Program-made: the position numbers and the translations under genes | Shown here: positions 15,911 through 24,203 of the stretch, in pieces | Numbering within the stretch: position 1 is the stretch's first letter | How the letters are laid out: each line of letters opens with the position of its first letter | Assembly: GCF_002887815.1 (NCBI RefSeq) | Contig: NZ_PDHO01000024.1 | Coordinates: 1-64,000, forward strand | Length of the DNA stretch: 64,000 bases | Origin: Mycobacterium sp. ENV421 | GTDB taxonomy: Bacteria > Actinomycetota > Actinomycetes > Mycobacteriales > Mycobacteriaceae | Reading direction: 5' to 3' | Notes under the pieces: model-generated | Databases searched by the model: none | What the model was told of the DNA's origin: nothing | The model's input: the letters and a program-made list of their open reading frames with translations, nothing else

Positions 15911-17074
15911 ATGGCCGGGGCACGGTTCCATTTCGACGTGGGCAACTACGTCACGATGCTGCGCCTGGTGCGTGCCGAGACCGACACATCCCGCCGCCGA
16001 AAGCTGCTCGCCGCGTTCCTGATCGGTGTTCCGGTGATGGCCGCCATCCACGCCGTCTGCTTCGCGTTGGACCCGCTGCTGTTCCCCTCCTTACAGCGCA
16101 CCGAGGTCCGTGAACCGGTGTTCTGTGTCGGGCACGCCCGCAGTGGGACCACCTACCTGCATCGACTGATGGCCCGTGACGACCAGTTCAGCGTGGTCAT
16201 GATGTACGAGATGTTCTTCCCGTCCCTGTTGCAGAAGCGGGCGCTACGACTGCTGTTTCGCGCCGATGAGGTTCTGTGGGGGAAGCGGCTGCGACACCGG
16301 ATCGAGGCGATCGAAGAGCGTGCCTTCGCCGAGACCAACGACATGCACCGCACCGGGTTCTTCGCCGCAGAAGAAGACGATTTCCTGCTCACGTGGTCAC
16401 TGGGATCCGGATTCTGGATCGTGCTCTTCCCGTACCTGGGCCAACTCGACTTCTACCACGTCGACCAGTGGAGCGAACGCAAGCGCCGGCGTCTGATGCT
16501 GTTCTACAAAGAGTGTGTGCGACGCCAGCTGGCCCTCAACGGCGGCCGGACGCATCTGAGCAAGAACCCGACCTTCTGCGGACGCGTCGAGGCGCTCATC
16601 GAGACCTTTCCCGACGCGAAATTCATTGTGCCGATGCGCAATCCCTACGAGACCATTCCGAGTCTGCTGAAGATGCTGCAGACCACGTGGGAGCTGCAGG
16701 GCCGTGACGAGCGGCTGATCCTGGAATCGATGCAGATCCTGGCCGATCAGTCCTTCGACGCGTACTGTCATCCGCTCGACGTGCTGGCTCGCCATCCCGA
16801 AACACGTTCCTGCGTCATCGATTACCGTGACCTGGTCGGCGATCCCGCATCGACCATGCGACGCGTCTACGACGAGCTCGAGCTCGATCTGCCCGCCGAC
16901 GTGGCCGTGGCCATCGGCGCGTCCCGAGGCCAGGGCCACGAAACCACCCACCGGTACAGCCTCGAAGAGTTCGGTCTGGACCCCGAAGCGATCCACGTCC
17001 GGCTCGCGACCCTCTTCGACCAGTTCGGTTGGGCAGGCGACGGACACGAAGGAGAACACGCCGGTGCCAACTGA
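15911..17074 (+). CDS. Sulfotransferase-family protein
   Basis: This 387-residue protein has the 5'-phosphosulfate loop GHARSGTTYLHRL at residues 74-86 and the 3'-phosphate-binding region PMRNPYETIPSL. A hydrophobic segment at 33-55 may anchor it to the membrane. Mycobacteria carry many such genes. They transfer sulfate from PAPS to lipids or sterol-like alcohols. The acceptor here is unknown. Its 3' end overlaps the next gene by 11 bp, so both are probably made together. Confidence 0.88.
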   Translation: MAGARFHFDVGNYVTMLRLVRAETDTSRRRKLLAAFLIGVPVMAAIHAVCFALDPLLFPSLQRTEVREPVFCVGHARSGTTYLHRLMARDDQFSVVMMYEMFFPSLLQKRALRLLFRADEVLWGKRLRHRIEAIEERAFAETNDMHRTGFFAAEEDDFLLTWSLGSGFWIVLFPYLGQLDFYHVDQWSERKRRRLMLFYKECVRRQLALNGGRTHLSKNPTFCGRVEALIETFPDAKFIVPMRNPYETIPSLLKMLQTTWELQGRDERLILESMQILADQSFDAYCHPLDVLARHPETRSCVIDYRDLVGDPASTMRRVYDELELDLPADVAVAIGASRGQGHETTHRYSLEEFGLDPEAIHVRLATLFDQFGWAGDGHEGEHAGAN

Positions 17075-18374
17075 TCACGGTGCAGCCGAGCTGCGCGCCG
17101 CCTGGGACGACCTCACCAGCGCCCTGAACCGGGCCCGCGACGCCGTCGACTCCGAAGCGCTGCACGCTCCCCCGCCGACCGAACGCGGACTGGCCGAGGG
17201 CTACCGGTATCTGCTGGGGTTCACCTTCGCCGCCATCGAACGTGCCTTCTTCGAAGACCCGGACTTTCCGTACTTCCGCCGGGCCATTCAACCCGCCGAC
17301 AAGGCCACCATCGACAATGCCGACGCGCTGTATCTGTCCGCGGCGATCGACGGGGAGCAGACCTACCGGATTCGGGGACGGGTACTCGCGAAAGCTCCGC
17401 AGTACATCGTCTTTGAGACCCATACCGCCTACGCGGGAGACTCGGGCAGCCTCATGGAACTGAGCCCCGCCCACCGCATGATCACCGGATCGCTGGACAG
17501 TAGCGAACTGCGCATCGACGACGACGGCCAGTTCGAGATCGTGGTCGGTCCCGAACCGCCCCCCGATTCTGCCGGCAACTTCCTTGCCAGCCATCGGGTT
17601 ACCGACAACGGCTCCGGGACAGCGCAATACGTCATCGTGCGGCTGCTGTTCCACGACTGGGCCAATGAGGTCTGCCCGGATCTACACATCGAGCAGGTCG
17701 GTCAGCAGGGACGGCATCCCGCGCCGATCGACGCCCCGGGAGCTGCCGGCCGGATGCGCAGGGCCGGTGCGATCGTCGAAAACCAGATGAAGTTCTGGAA
17801 CGAGTTCTACGACGTCATCCTCGAGGCGCACGGCGACCGCAACGGTGACGGCGCAACGTTCATGCCGCGCAACGGAGTGAACGCACCGGCACGTGCCAAC
17901 CTGGCGACCGGCGGCGGCCAGAACACCAACGTCTACGCCGGCGGGGTGTTCGATCTCGACCAGGATCAGAGTCTGCTGATCGAGACCAGCGTGCCGGTCG
18001 AGCCCGCCTACAGCGGATTTCACCTCAGCAACCTGTGGGGCGAGTCGCTGGACTACGCCAATCATCAATCCAGCCTCAACGGGTTTCAGGCCGAACCGGA
18101 CGACGACGGTGTCGTCCGCTACGTCGTGGCCGCCAGCGACCCCGGCGTGCCGAACTGGCTGGACACGACCGGCTTGCCGAAAGGCTTCCTCAGCTTCCGG
18201 TGGACCTACGCCCAGGACCCCGAGCAGCTGCCCGAAATCTCGGTCAGCACTGTGCCCCTGGCTCAGCTGCGCGACCACCTGCCGGCGACTACTCGAACGG
18301 TCTCGGCCGCCGAGCGTGCCGAACAGATCGCCATCCGCCAGGCGCACGTCCAGCGTCGGTACCGCCAGTACTGA
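17064..18374 (+). CDS. DUF1214-domain protein
   Basis: This 436-residue protein carries a C-terminal DUF1214-like domain (YSGFHLSNLWGESLDYANHQSSLN, split: YSGFHLSNLWGE then SLDYANHQSSLN). The GTG start at 17064 follows an AAGGAGA site and lies inside the end of the sulfotransferase gene. DUF1214 proteins are of unknown function and often sit near lipid- or sterol-metabolism genes. No signal peptide is seen. A role with the sulfotransferase is inferred from the overlap. Confidence 0.82.
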   Translation: MPTDHGAAELRAAWDDLTSALNRARDAVDSEALHAPPPTERGLAEGYRYLLGFTFAAIERAFFEDPDFPYFRRAIQPADKATIDNADALYLSAAIDGEQTYRIRGRVLAKAPQYIVFETHTAYAGDSGSLMELSPAHRMITGSLDSSELRIDDDGQFEIVVGPEPPPDSAGNFLASHRVTDNGSGTAQYVIVRLLFHDWANEVCPDLHIEQVGQQGRHPAPIDAPGAAGRMRRAGAIVENQMKFWNEFYDVILEAHGDRNGDGATFMPRNGVNAPARANLATGGGQNTNVYAGGVFDLDQDQSLLIETSVPVEPAYSGFHLSNLWGESLDYANHQSSLNGFQAEPDDDGVVRYVVAASDPGVPNWLDTTGLPKGFLSFRWTYAQDPEQLPEISVSTVPLAQLRDHLPATTRTVSAAERAEQIAIRQAHVQRRYRQY

Positions 18375-18380
18375 TCCGGC

Positions 18381-19580
18381 TCAGCCGGTGACGCGGTCGA
18401 CCAGTTCGCCGGCGAGCGCGAACGCCGACGTGGCGGCCGGCGACGGCGCGTTGCGGACATGCGAGATGTGACCGTCCCGGGAGATCACGAAATCGTCGAC
18501 CAGAGAGCCGTCCCGGCCGACGGCCTGGGCCCGGACACCGGCGTGGGAGCTGCCGTCCAGATCGGCCAGGGTGAGGCCGGGCATGTATCGGGCGGCGGCG
18601 GTGACAAAGGCCCGTCGGCTCGCCGCCATGCGGATCTCGTCGAGCCCCACTCGCCAGTACCGGCGTGCCACCCGCCAGGTCCCGGGCCACGCCAACGTCT
18701 CCCAGGAGTCACGAATGCTCAACCGGCGCAGTGAGTACGCGTCCCGGGCGCCCACCATCATGGCGGTCGGCCCGAGCGTCACCTCGCCGGTGATGTGCTT
18801 GGTGATGTGCACCCCGAGAAACGGCAACTCGGGGTTGGGCACCGGGTAGATCATCCCGTTCAATCGCGGCGAATCCGTGGGCTTGAGCCCGAGGTAGGCA
18901 CCGCGGAACGGCACGATCTGCGGGTCGCGGGGCGCCCCCGCCCGCCGGGCGAGGCGGTCGGCCCACAATCCGGCGCAGGCGATGACGGTGCGGGCACGCA
19001 ACGGGCCGCCGGCGGTGTGGACGATCGGGTTGTCTGCCCCCTCGATCGCGGTGACCTCGGTGCCGAACCGGATCGACACGCCCGCGGCCGTCAGCTCGGC
19101 GACGAGAGCCCTTGCCACCGCGGGATAATCGACGATCCCGGTGTTGGGTGCGTGAAGCGCCTGCAGGCCAACAGCATTGGGTTCGATCTCGGCTATCTCC
19201 TGGGCACCGATACGACGCAGCCCCGGTACGGCGTTGGCGATACCCCGCTCCTGCAGGTCGTCCAGACGGCCGAGCTCCTCGGCTGATACCGCGACAATCA
19301 GCTTGCCGCACCGCTCGTGACCGATGGCGTTGTGCTCGCAGTATTCGTACATCATCCGGGCGCCGTCGACACAGAGCCGGGCCTTCAGCGATCCCGGCTG
19401 GTAGTAGATCCCGCCGTGGACCACACCGGAGTTGTGGCCGGTCTGGTGGCGGGCAGGCGCATCCTCGCGCTCGACGACGGCCACCGAGTCCTGGGGGCGC
19501 CGCGACATCCACTCCCGGGCAACTGCCAGGCCGACGATGCCCGCGCCGACGACAACGAGGTCATGTCTAGGAGGCGTCAT
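18381..19580 (-). CDS. lhgO: L-2-hydroxyglutarate oxidase-type FAD enzyme
   Basis: This 399-residue member of the DAO family starts with the FAD-binding motif VVGAGIVGLAVA. It has HNSGVVHGGIYY and a C-terminal GVRAQ...DDFVI segment, all typical of LhgO, which oxidises L-2-hydroxyglutarate to 2-oxoglutarate and passes electrons to the quinone pool. The start at 19580 overlaps the MscS-type gene's 3' end by 14 bp, so it is the third gene of that operon. Why a metabolite-repair oxidase is coupled to a channel is unclear. Confidence 0.88.
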   Translation of the reverse strand: MTPPRHDLVVVGAGIVGLAVAREWMSRRPQDSVAVVEREDAPARHQTGHNSGVVHGGIYYQPGSLKARLCVDGARMMYEYCEHNAIGHERCGKLIVAVSAEELGRLDDLQERGIANAVPGLRRIGAQEIAEIEPNAVGLQALHAPNTGIVDYPAVARALVAELTAAGVSIRFGTEVTAIEGADNPIVHTAGGPLRARTVIACAGLWADRLARRAGAPRDPQIVPFRGAYLGLKPTDSPRLNGMIYPVPNPELPFLGVHITKHITGEVTLGPTAMMVGARDAYSLRRLSIRDSWETLAWPGTWRVARRYWRVGLDEIRMAASRRAFVTAAARYMPGLTLADLDGSSHAGVRAQAVGRDGSLVDDFVISRDGHISHVRNAPSPAATSAFALAGELVDRVTG

Positions 19581-20982
19581 CACCGTCGCTCGTCGCGACC
19601 GCTCGCAGCATGTAGTCGCGGCGCTGCTCGATGGTCCGCCCGAATTCCTGCAGGAGCAAGGGGTTCTCGTGGACGATCGTCTCAACCTGCTCGCGCGCGA
19701 GATACACCATCGTCACCTCGCCCACCGCGTACGACCAGCCGATCACGGGCTGACGGGTGAGCGTGCTCTGCCCCAGGAACGAACCGCGCTCGTGGCTGCC
19801 GACCACCACTTCGGTGCCGTCCTCTGCGATAGCCGTCAACTGGACCGCACCGGAGACTATGAATTTGATGCCGGCGGGGACTTCACCGGAGCGCTGGACA
19901 AGTTCGCCGTCGCCGTATCGCTCCATCGACGCATACGGGATCAGCCGCTGCTGCTCGTCGCGGTCCAGCCGCAATGTCGGCGCGACGATGGAACGAATGG
20001 CCGCGGTGACTCGCTCGGTAGAGGAAAATTGGTCATCCGCTTCGTCCAGGTGCAGACCTTCGCGCCGGGCCGAATACCAGATCCAGCGCAGGAACGTGGC
20101 TTTGGCCTTCCCGTCGTCGGCCGGCGATGTCAACGGAATCTTGGTCTGATACTGATTGGCCCCCAACGGAACCGCCGACGGCTGCAGATCAGGGTGGCAT
20201 TGCGGCAGCTCCGAGGCGACCCGCACCAGCATGGCGCACACTTCGTCAGGAGCGTCATCGACCGCGAACACGCTCGTGACCATGATCGTGTGCTTTCCGG
20301 GCGGCCTGCTGAGGTTTGTGAACGATGCCCCAGCCAGTACCGAGTTCGGTGTGATCTGCAGGCCGGTCCCGGTTTCGAGATGGACGGCTCGCCAATTCAC
20401 CTCCACGACCCGTCCTTTGGCGGCCGGCGTATCCAGCCAGTCGCCGATCTTGAAGGGCTGTTCGAAGAGCATCAACAACCCGGAGATGATCTGGCCGACC
20501 GAGTTCTGCAGTGTCAGGCCGACGACGATCGAGGTGATTCCCAGTGCGGTGAAGAGGCCCTTGACGTTGGCGCCCCAGATGTAGGCGAATATCAGCGCCA
20601 GACCCACGGCGATCAAGAGGAAGCGGGCAACGTCGAGGAAGATCCCCGGAATTCGCTTGCGCCAGCTTCCATCCGGTGCGCTTTGGAACACTGCGGCATT
20701 GATCCCCGACAGCAGCAGGACCAGAACGACGAACGCCACCAGGGTGCCCACCATCCGCACCGAGGTCGAACCCGCCGGCACCCGGCTGGCTTCGAGCATC
20801 AACAGCAGCAGCGCACCGAGCGGCAAGAGGTAGTTACGCAGCAGAGTTACCGGCTTGAGCAGAAAGCTCTTCCTGCGGCGCAGCGCATGCTGCCACTCGG
20901 TGAGGGCGACCAAGCCGAGGGGAAGTCCGATGGCGATCCCGATTGCCCAGTAGAACCAGGACGAGGTGAACACGTCGCTCAT
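19567..20982 (-). CDS. MscS-type channel with cyclic-nucleotide-binding domain
   Basis: This 471-residue protein has about four or five membrane segments. The MscS pore/beta domain follows (TALGITSIVVGLTLQNSVGQ pore helix, EQPFKIGDW), then a C-terminal CNMP-binding beta-roll at about residues 345-450 (YGDGELVQRSGE...GSFLGQSTL). Family members of this type (bCNG) are thought to be gated by cyclic nucleotides more than by tension. The start overlaps the cyclase-receptor gene by 4 bp, so sensor and channel are co-translated. In the phosphate-binding cassette the usual RSA-like Arg is not evident, so ligand binding is uncertain. Confidence 0.9.
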   Translation of the reverse strand: MSDVFTSSWFYWAIGIAIGLPLGLVALTEWQHALRRRKSFLLKPVTLLRNYLLPLGALLLLMLEASRVPAGSTSVRMVGTLVAFVVLVLLLSGINAAVFQSAPDGSWRKRIPGIFLDVARFLLIAVGLALIFAYIWGANVKGLFTALGITSIVVGLTLQNSVGQIISGLLMLFEQPFKIGDWLDTPAAKGRVVEVNWRAVHLETGTGLQITPNSVLAGASFTNLSRPPGKHTIMVTSVFAVDDAPDEVCAMLVRVASELPQCHPDLQPSAVPLGANQYQTKIPLTSPADDGKAKATFLRWIWYSARREGLHLDEADDQFSSTERVTAAIRSIVAPTLRLDRDEQQRLIPYASMERYGDGELVQRSGEVPAGIKFIVSGAVQLTAIAEDGTEVVVGSHERGSFLGQSTLTRQPVIGWSYAVGEVTMVYLAREQVETIVHENPLLLQEFGRTIEQRRDYMLRAVATSDGDDAS

Positions 20983-23189
20983 CGCTGGTCCTCCGACACC
21001 TGCCAGATCGGTTGCGCCGCCTCACCGACGGTGACCGATCCCGCCTCGACGAACGTCATCGTGTCGCGCAGGGCTTCATAGACCTTGGCGGTGACGAAGA
21101 TGCCCGGACGGGGTGAACCATCCTTGACCTGGTGCGCCAGGTTCACCGCGTCGCCCCACATGTCGTAGACGAGCGACGGGCTGCCCAGCAGGCCGCTACC
21201 CACGTCACCACTGTCGATTCCGGCGCGCAGAGCCAGCTCGATCCCCGCGTCAGAGTTGAACCGTTCGACGATCCGCTGGCACTCGAGCGCGAAATCCACG
21301 GTACGGCGCACGTTGTCGAGTCGGGGCACCGTCAGTCCACAACTGGCCAGATAACCGTTACGTACGGTGTGAACGCTCTCGACGCCGAAGTCGGCTGCGG
21401 CAGCTTCGATCTGGCGGATCAACTCATTGCCCAGCGCCAGGTAGTCGGTGGGGCTCATGTCCGCTTGCAGTCGGTCGATGCCCAGCAGATCGGCGAAAAT
21501 GACCGTCACATTGTGGTGTTCGCTTGCGATCGTCTCTTCGCCCTGCCGGAAACGCTCCACTACGGCTTCCGGCATCAACGATCGGAGCAGTTCGTCGTTC
21601 TGCTGCCGCTGCTCCTTGAGCAGATCATCCTTGACGGTCAGACTGCGACTCATATCGTTGAACGCCTGCGTCAAGTCGCCGAGTTCGTCTCGCGTCTCCA
21701 CCGGGATGGCAACCAGATAGTCACCCGCAGCGATCCGTTGGGCCCCGGCCTCCAGTTTGCGGATCGGCCGCACGAACACCTGCGCCAGGTAGGCGGCGAG
21801 TACGCAGACGATGAAGATCATCCCGACGGTGCTGAGGACCATCGTGCGGGTGAACGAGGATTCCTTGGCGAAAGCCTCGGCTACATCCACCTTGGCGATG
21901 ATCGACCACTGCAGCCCCGAATTGTGATCGGGCAGAGGGGCATAGGACTGGAGAGCTCGATTGCCCAGATAGTCGCTGGACACCAGCGTGCCGGTTTCGC
22001 CCCGTCGCGCGTTGGTTGTGGCTTGGGATATGTCGGGCTGCACCAATGTGGTGCCGCCGAGCCGAATCGCCTTGTCGGCGACTTCCGCGGGGGTACCGGC
22101 CGCGGTCACCTCACTCTTGTACCGCTGCGGGTCCTCGACGAACATTCGCGAGTCCGAACGCATCAGTCCATCGGGTCCGACGAGGAATGTCTCCCCGGTG
22201 GCGCCGAGGCCGGCGTCTTTCCACTTTCGGTCGAAGGTCATGAGCTGGTTGATCTTCGAGATCGGAAATTGCAGAGCCAGTACACCTTCGGTTCTGCCGT
22301 TCGGCGTGATCGGGGCGACCATCCACGCGGTGGGCTGCATCTGGGCCGGTTGATAGAACTCGAAATCGGTGAGGCCGACGTAGTCGACGGTGTTGGCCGA
22401 CATCGCCTTCAGGTAGGCGGCATGCAGTTTGGAGCCGGCGTAGGGGCCGGTGATGATGTTGGTGCCGAGGTCGACGCCCTTGTAGGCGGTGTAGACCACA
22501 TTGCCGCGGGCATCGAGGAGCAAGGCGTCCTGGAAACCGAAGCGAGTGGTGATCTGCCGGAAGAAATCCTGGTAGCGCGCGTTTGCCGCCGACCACTGGC
22601 TCCCGTCACCGGCGTCGCCCATGGCGATGGCCGCGTCGTCGGTGGGCAACCGCGCGGTGTAGTTGGCTTGCAGATATCGCTGGGCCGGGGCTGTCGGCAG
22701 GAGCGCGGACGCATCCAACAGGATGCCGCTCTGCTGATCGGTCTGCTTGATGAAGGTGTCGTAATACCCGAGCACGCCCTGCCACTGTGCCGGGCTGACC
22801 GATGCGTTGTCGAGCTGATCGAAGCCGGCGGTGAACGCCGCGAGCGCATCCGAGGTGCTCGTGCCACGGCTGTAGATGACCAGCGAATTCTTGAGGTCCT
22901 GGAACTCGCCCTCCAGCGCCCGGGACTGCGCCTCCCGGATCTCGATCAAACGGCTGAACACCGCGGTGCGCAGCGACGTCCGGCCGACCTCGAAAGCGAT
23001 CGCGCCGACGACCGCCGCGGCCAGCATGGTGCACAGCACCAGCATCAAGATCAGCTTGGACTGGATGCTGACGCGCGCGAGGATCCGATCGCGGCGGAAT
23101 CGCGACAGCATCTTGTGCTTGTCAGGGGCCGGATCCGGCGTCGGCGCGGGTTGCGACGCGCCCTGCTCAGCCACTCGAGACATCGGCAC
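20979..23189 (-). CDS. Receptor with HAMP and degenerate class III cyclase domain
   Basis: This 736-residue membrane receptor has TM1 at about 46-66, an extracytoplasmic Cache-like sensor at 67-450, TM2 at about 453-475, HAMP at 477-530, a short coiled coil, and a class III cyclase fold at about 555-730. Asp567 (first metal) and Asp676 (adenine-specifying, YDMWGD) are kept. The substrate Lys is His607, the second metal Asp is Asn611, and the transition-state Arg is Gln687; Asn683 remains. Catalysis is therefore doubtful. It is the first gene of the operon with the CNMP-MscS channel and may signal to it directly. Confidence 0.88.
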   Translation of the reverse strand: MPMSRVAEQGASQPAPTPDPAPDKHKMLSRFRRDRILARVSIQSKLILMLVLCTMLAAAVVGAIAFEVGRTSLRTAVFSRLIEIREAQSRALEGEFQDLKNSLVIYSRGTSTSDALAAFTAGFDQLDNASVSPAQWQGVLGYYDTFIKQTDQQSGILLDASALLPTAPAQRYLQANYTARLPTDDAAIAMGDAGDGSQWSAANARYQDFFRQITTRFGFQDALLLDARGNVVYTAYKGVDLGTNIITGPYAGSKLHAAYLKAMSANTVDYVGLTDFEFYQPAQMQPTAWMVAPITPNGRTEGVLALQFPISKINQLMTFDRKWKDAGLGATGETFLVGPDGLMRSDSRMFVEDPQRYKSEVTAAGTPAEVADKAIRLGGTTLVQPDISQATTNARRGETGTLVSSDYLGNRALQSYAPLPDHNSGLQWSIIAKVDVAEAFAKESSFTRTMVLSTVGMIFIVCVLAAYLAQVFVRPIRKLEAGAQRIAAGDYLVAIPVETRDELGDLTQAFNDMSRSLTVKDDLLKEQRQQNDELLRSLMPEAVVERFRQGEETIASEHHNVTVIFADLLGIDRLQADMSPTDYLALGNELIRQIEAAAADFGVESVHTVRNGYLASCGLTVPRLDNVRRTVDFALECQRIVERFNSDAGIELALRAGIDSGDVGSGLLGSPSLVYDMWGDAVNLAHQVKDGSPRPGIFVTAKVYEALRDTMTFVEAGSVTVGEAAQPIWQVSEDQR

Positions 23190-23348
23190 CCTTTCGCGGT
23201 CACCCCGCAGCTAACCGGTCCCGGTGCAGATTAGCAGGATGATGTGGCAAATGAGGCGTACGAGGCTGTTGATATCGGGTCGAATTACTGTCCGGTCGGC
23301 GGGACCGGGCAGTTGAGCACCGTCGCAATGCATGGTCGGATAGCACCC

Positions 23349-24203
23349 GTGGACACGACTTACGAAGGCACCAAGCGCGAGATCGCCACCGAGAAGGGCG
23401 TTCTGCGCTATCACGAGGCCGGCGAGGGCCCCACCCTGCTGATGCTGCACGGATCCGGGCCGGGAGTCACTGGCTGGCGCAACTTCCGCGGCAACCTGGC
23501 GTTCTTCGCCGAGCGCTATCGGTGCCTGGTGCTGGAGTTCCCCGGATTCGGGGTGAGCGACGACTTCGGCGGCCACCCGATGCTGGATGCGCAGGCGGCG
23601 GTGCCCGCATTCGTCGATGCGCTCGGCCTGGACAAGGTCGACATCATCGGCAATTCGATGGGCGGCGGCGTCGGCATCAACTTCGCGATCAATCATCGTG
23701 ACCGGATCGGCAAGCTGGTCACCATCGGCGGCATCGGCACCAATATCTTCAGCTCGGGACCCAGTGAGGGCATCCGGTTGCTCCAGGAGTTCACCGAGGA
23801 TCCCACCCGTCAACGGCTCGTCGACTGGCTCAACTCCATGGTCTACGACCCGGCATTGGTCACCGAACAACTCATCGAGGAGCGCTTCGCACTGGCGACC
23901 GATCCCGAGACCCTCGAGAGTGCGCGGCGGATGTACGGCAAGGCGGCGTTCGCGGCGATGACGAAGATGATGCGCAACGCTGACTTCCCGCTGCCGTGGG
24001 CCATCATGCACAAGGTCAAGGCACCCACCCTGTTGACGTGGGGCCGTGATGATCGGGTCAGCCCGCTCGATATGGCGCTGATCCCGATGCGCACCATCGC
24101 CAACGCCGAGTTGCACGTGTTCCCCAACTGCGGACACTGGGTGATGATCGAGGCCAAGCAGGCGTTCGAAAGCACCGTGATGGGCTTCCTGCAGCGCGAT
24201 TAG
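23349..24203 (+). CDS. meta-Cleavage-product hydrolase (HsaD-like)
   Basis: This 284-residue alpha/beta hydrolase resembles C-C bond hydrolases such as HsaD and BphD. It has the oxyanion HGSGPGVTGW loop, nucleophile Ser103 in GNSMGG, Asp in WGRDDRVSP, and His in NCGHW. It would hydrolyse the ring-opened product made by extradiol dioxygenases, two of which lie downstream. The start is uncertain between the GTG at 23349 and an ATG at 23328. It converges with the first BVMO gene (4-bp overlap of stops). Confidence 0.85.
   Translation: MDTTYEGTKREIATEKGVLRYHEAGEGPTLLMLHGSGPGVTGWRNFRGNLAFFAERYRCLVLEFPGFGVSDDFGGHPMLDAQAAVPAFVDALGLDKVDIIGNSMGGGVGINFAINHRDRIGKLVTIGGIGTNIFSSGPSEGIRLLQEFTEDPTRQRLVDWLNSMVYDPALVTEQLIEERFALATDPETLESARRMYGKAAFAAMTKMMRNADFPLPWAIMHKVKAPTLLTWGRDDRVSPLDMALIPMRTIANAELHVFPNCGHWVMIEAKQAFESTVMGFLQRD

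Noticed and set aside
21132-23234. 700-residue open frame on the + strand opposite the cyclase receptor
   Set aside because: It is a shadow of high-GC codon bias. The product is Arg/Gly/His-rich with no domain, while the opposite strand has a clear multi-domain receptor.
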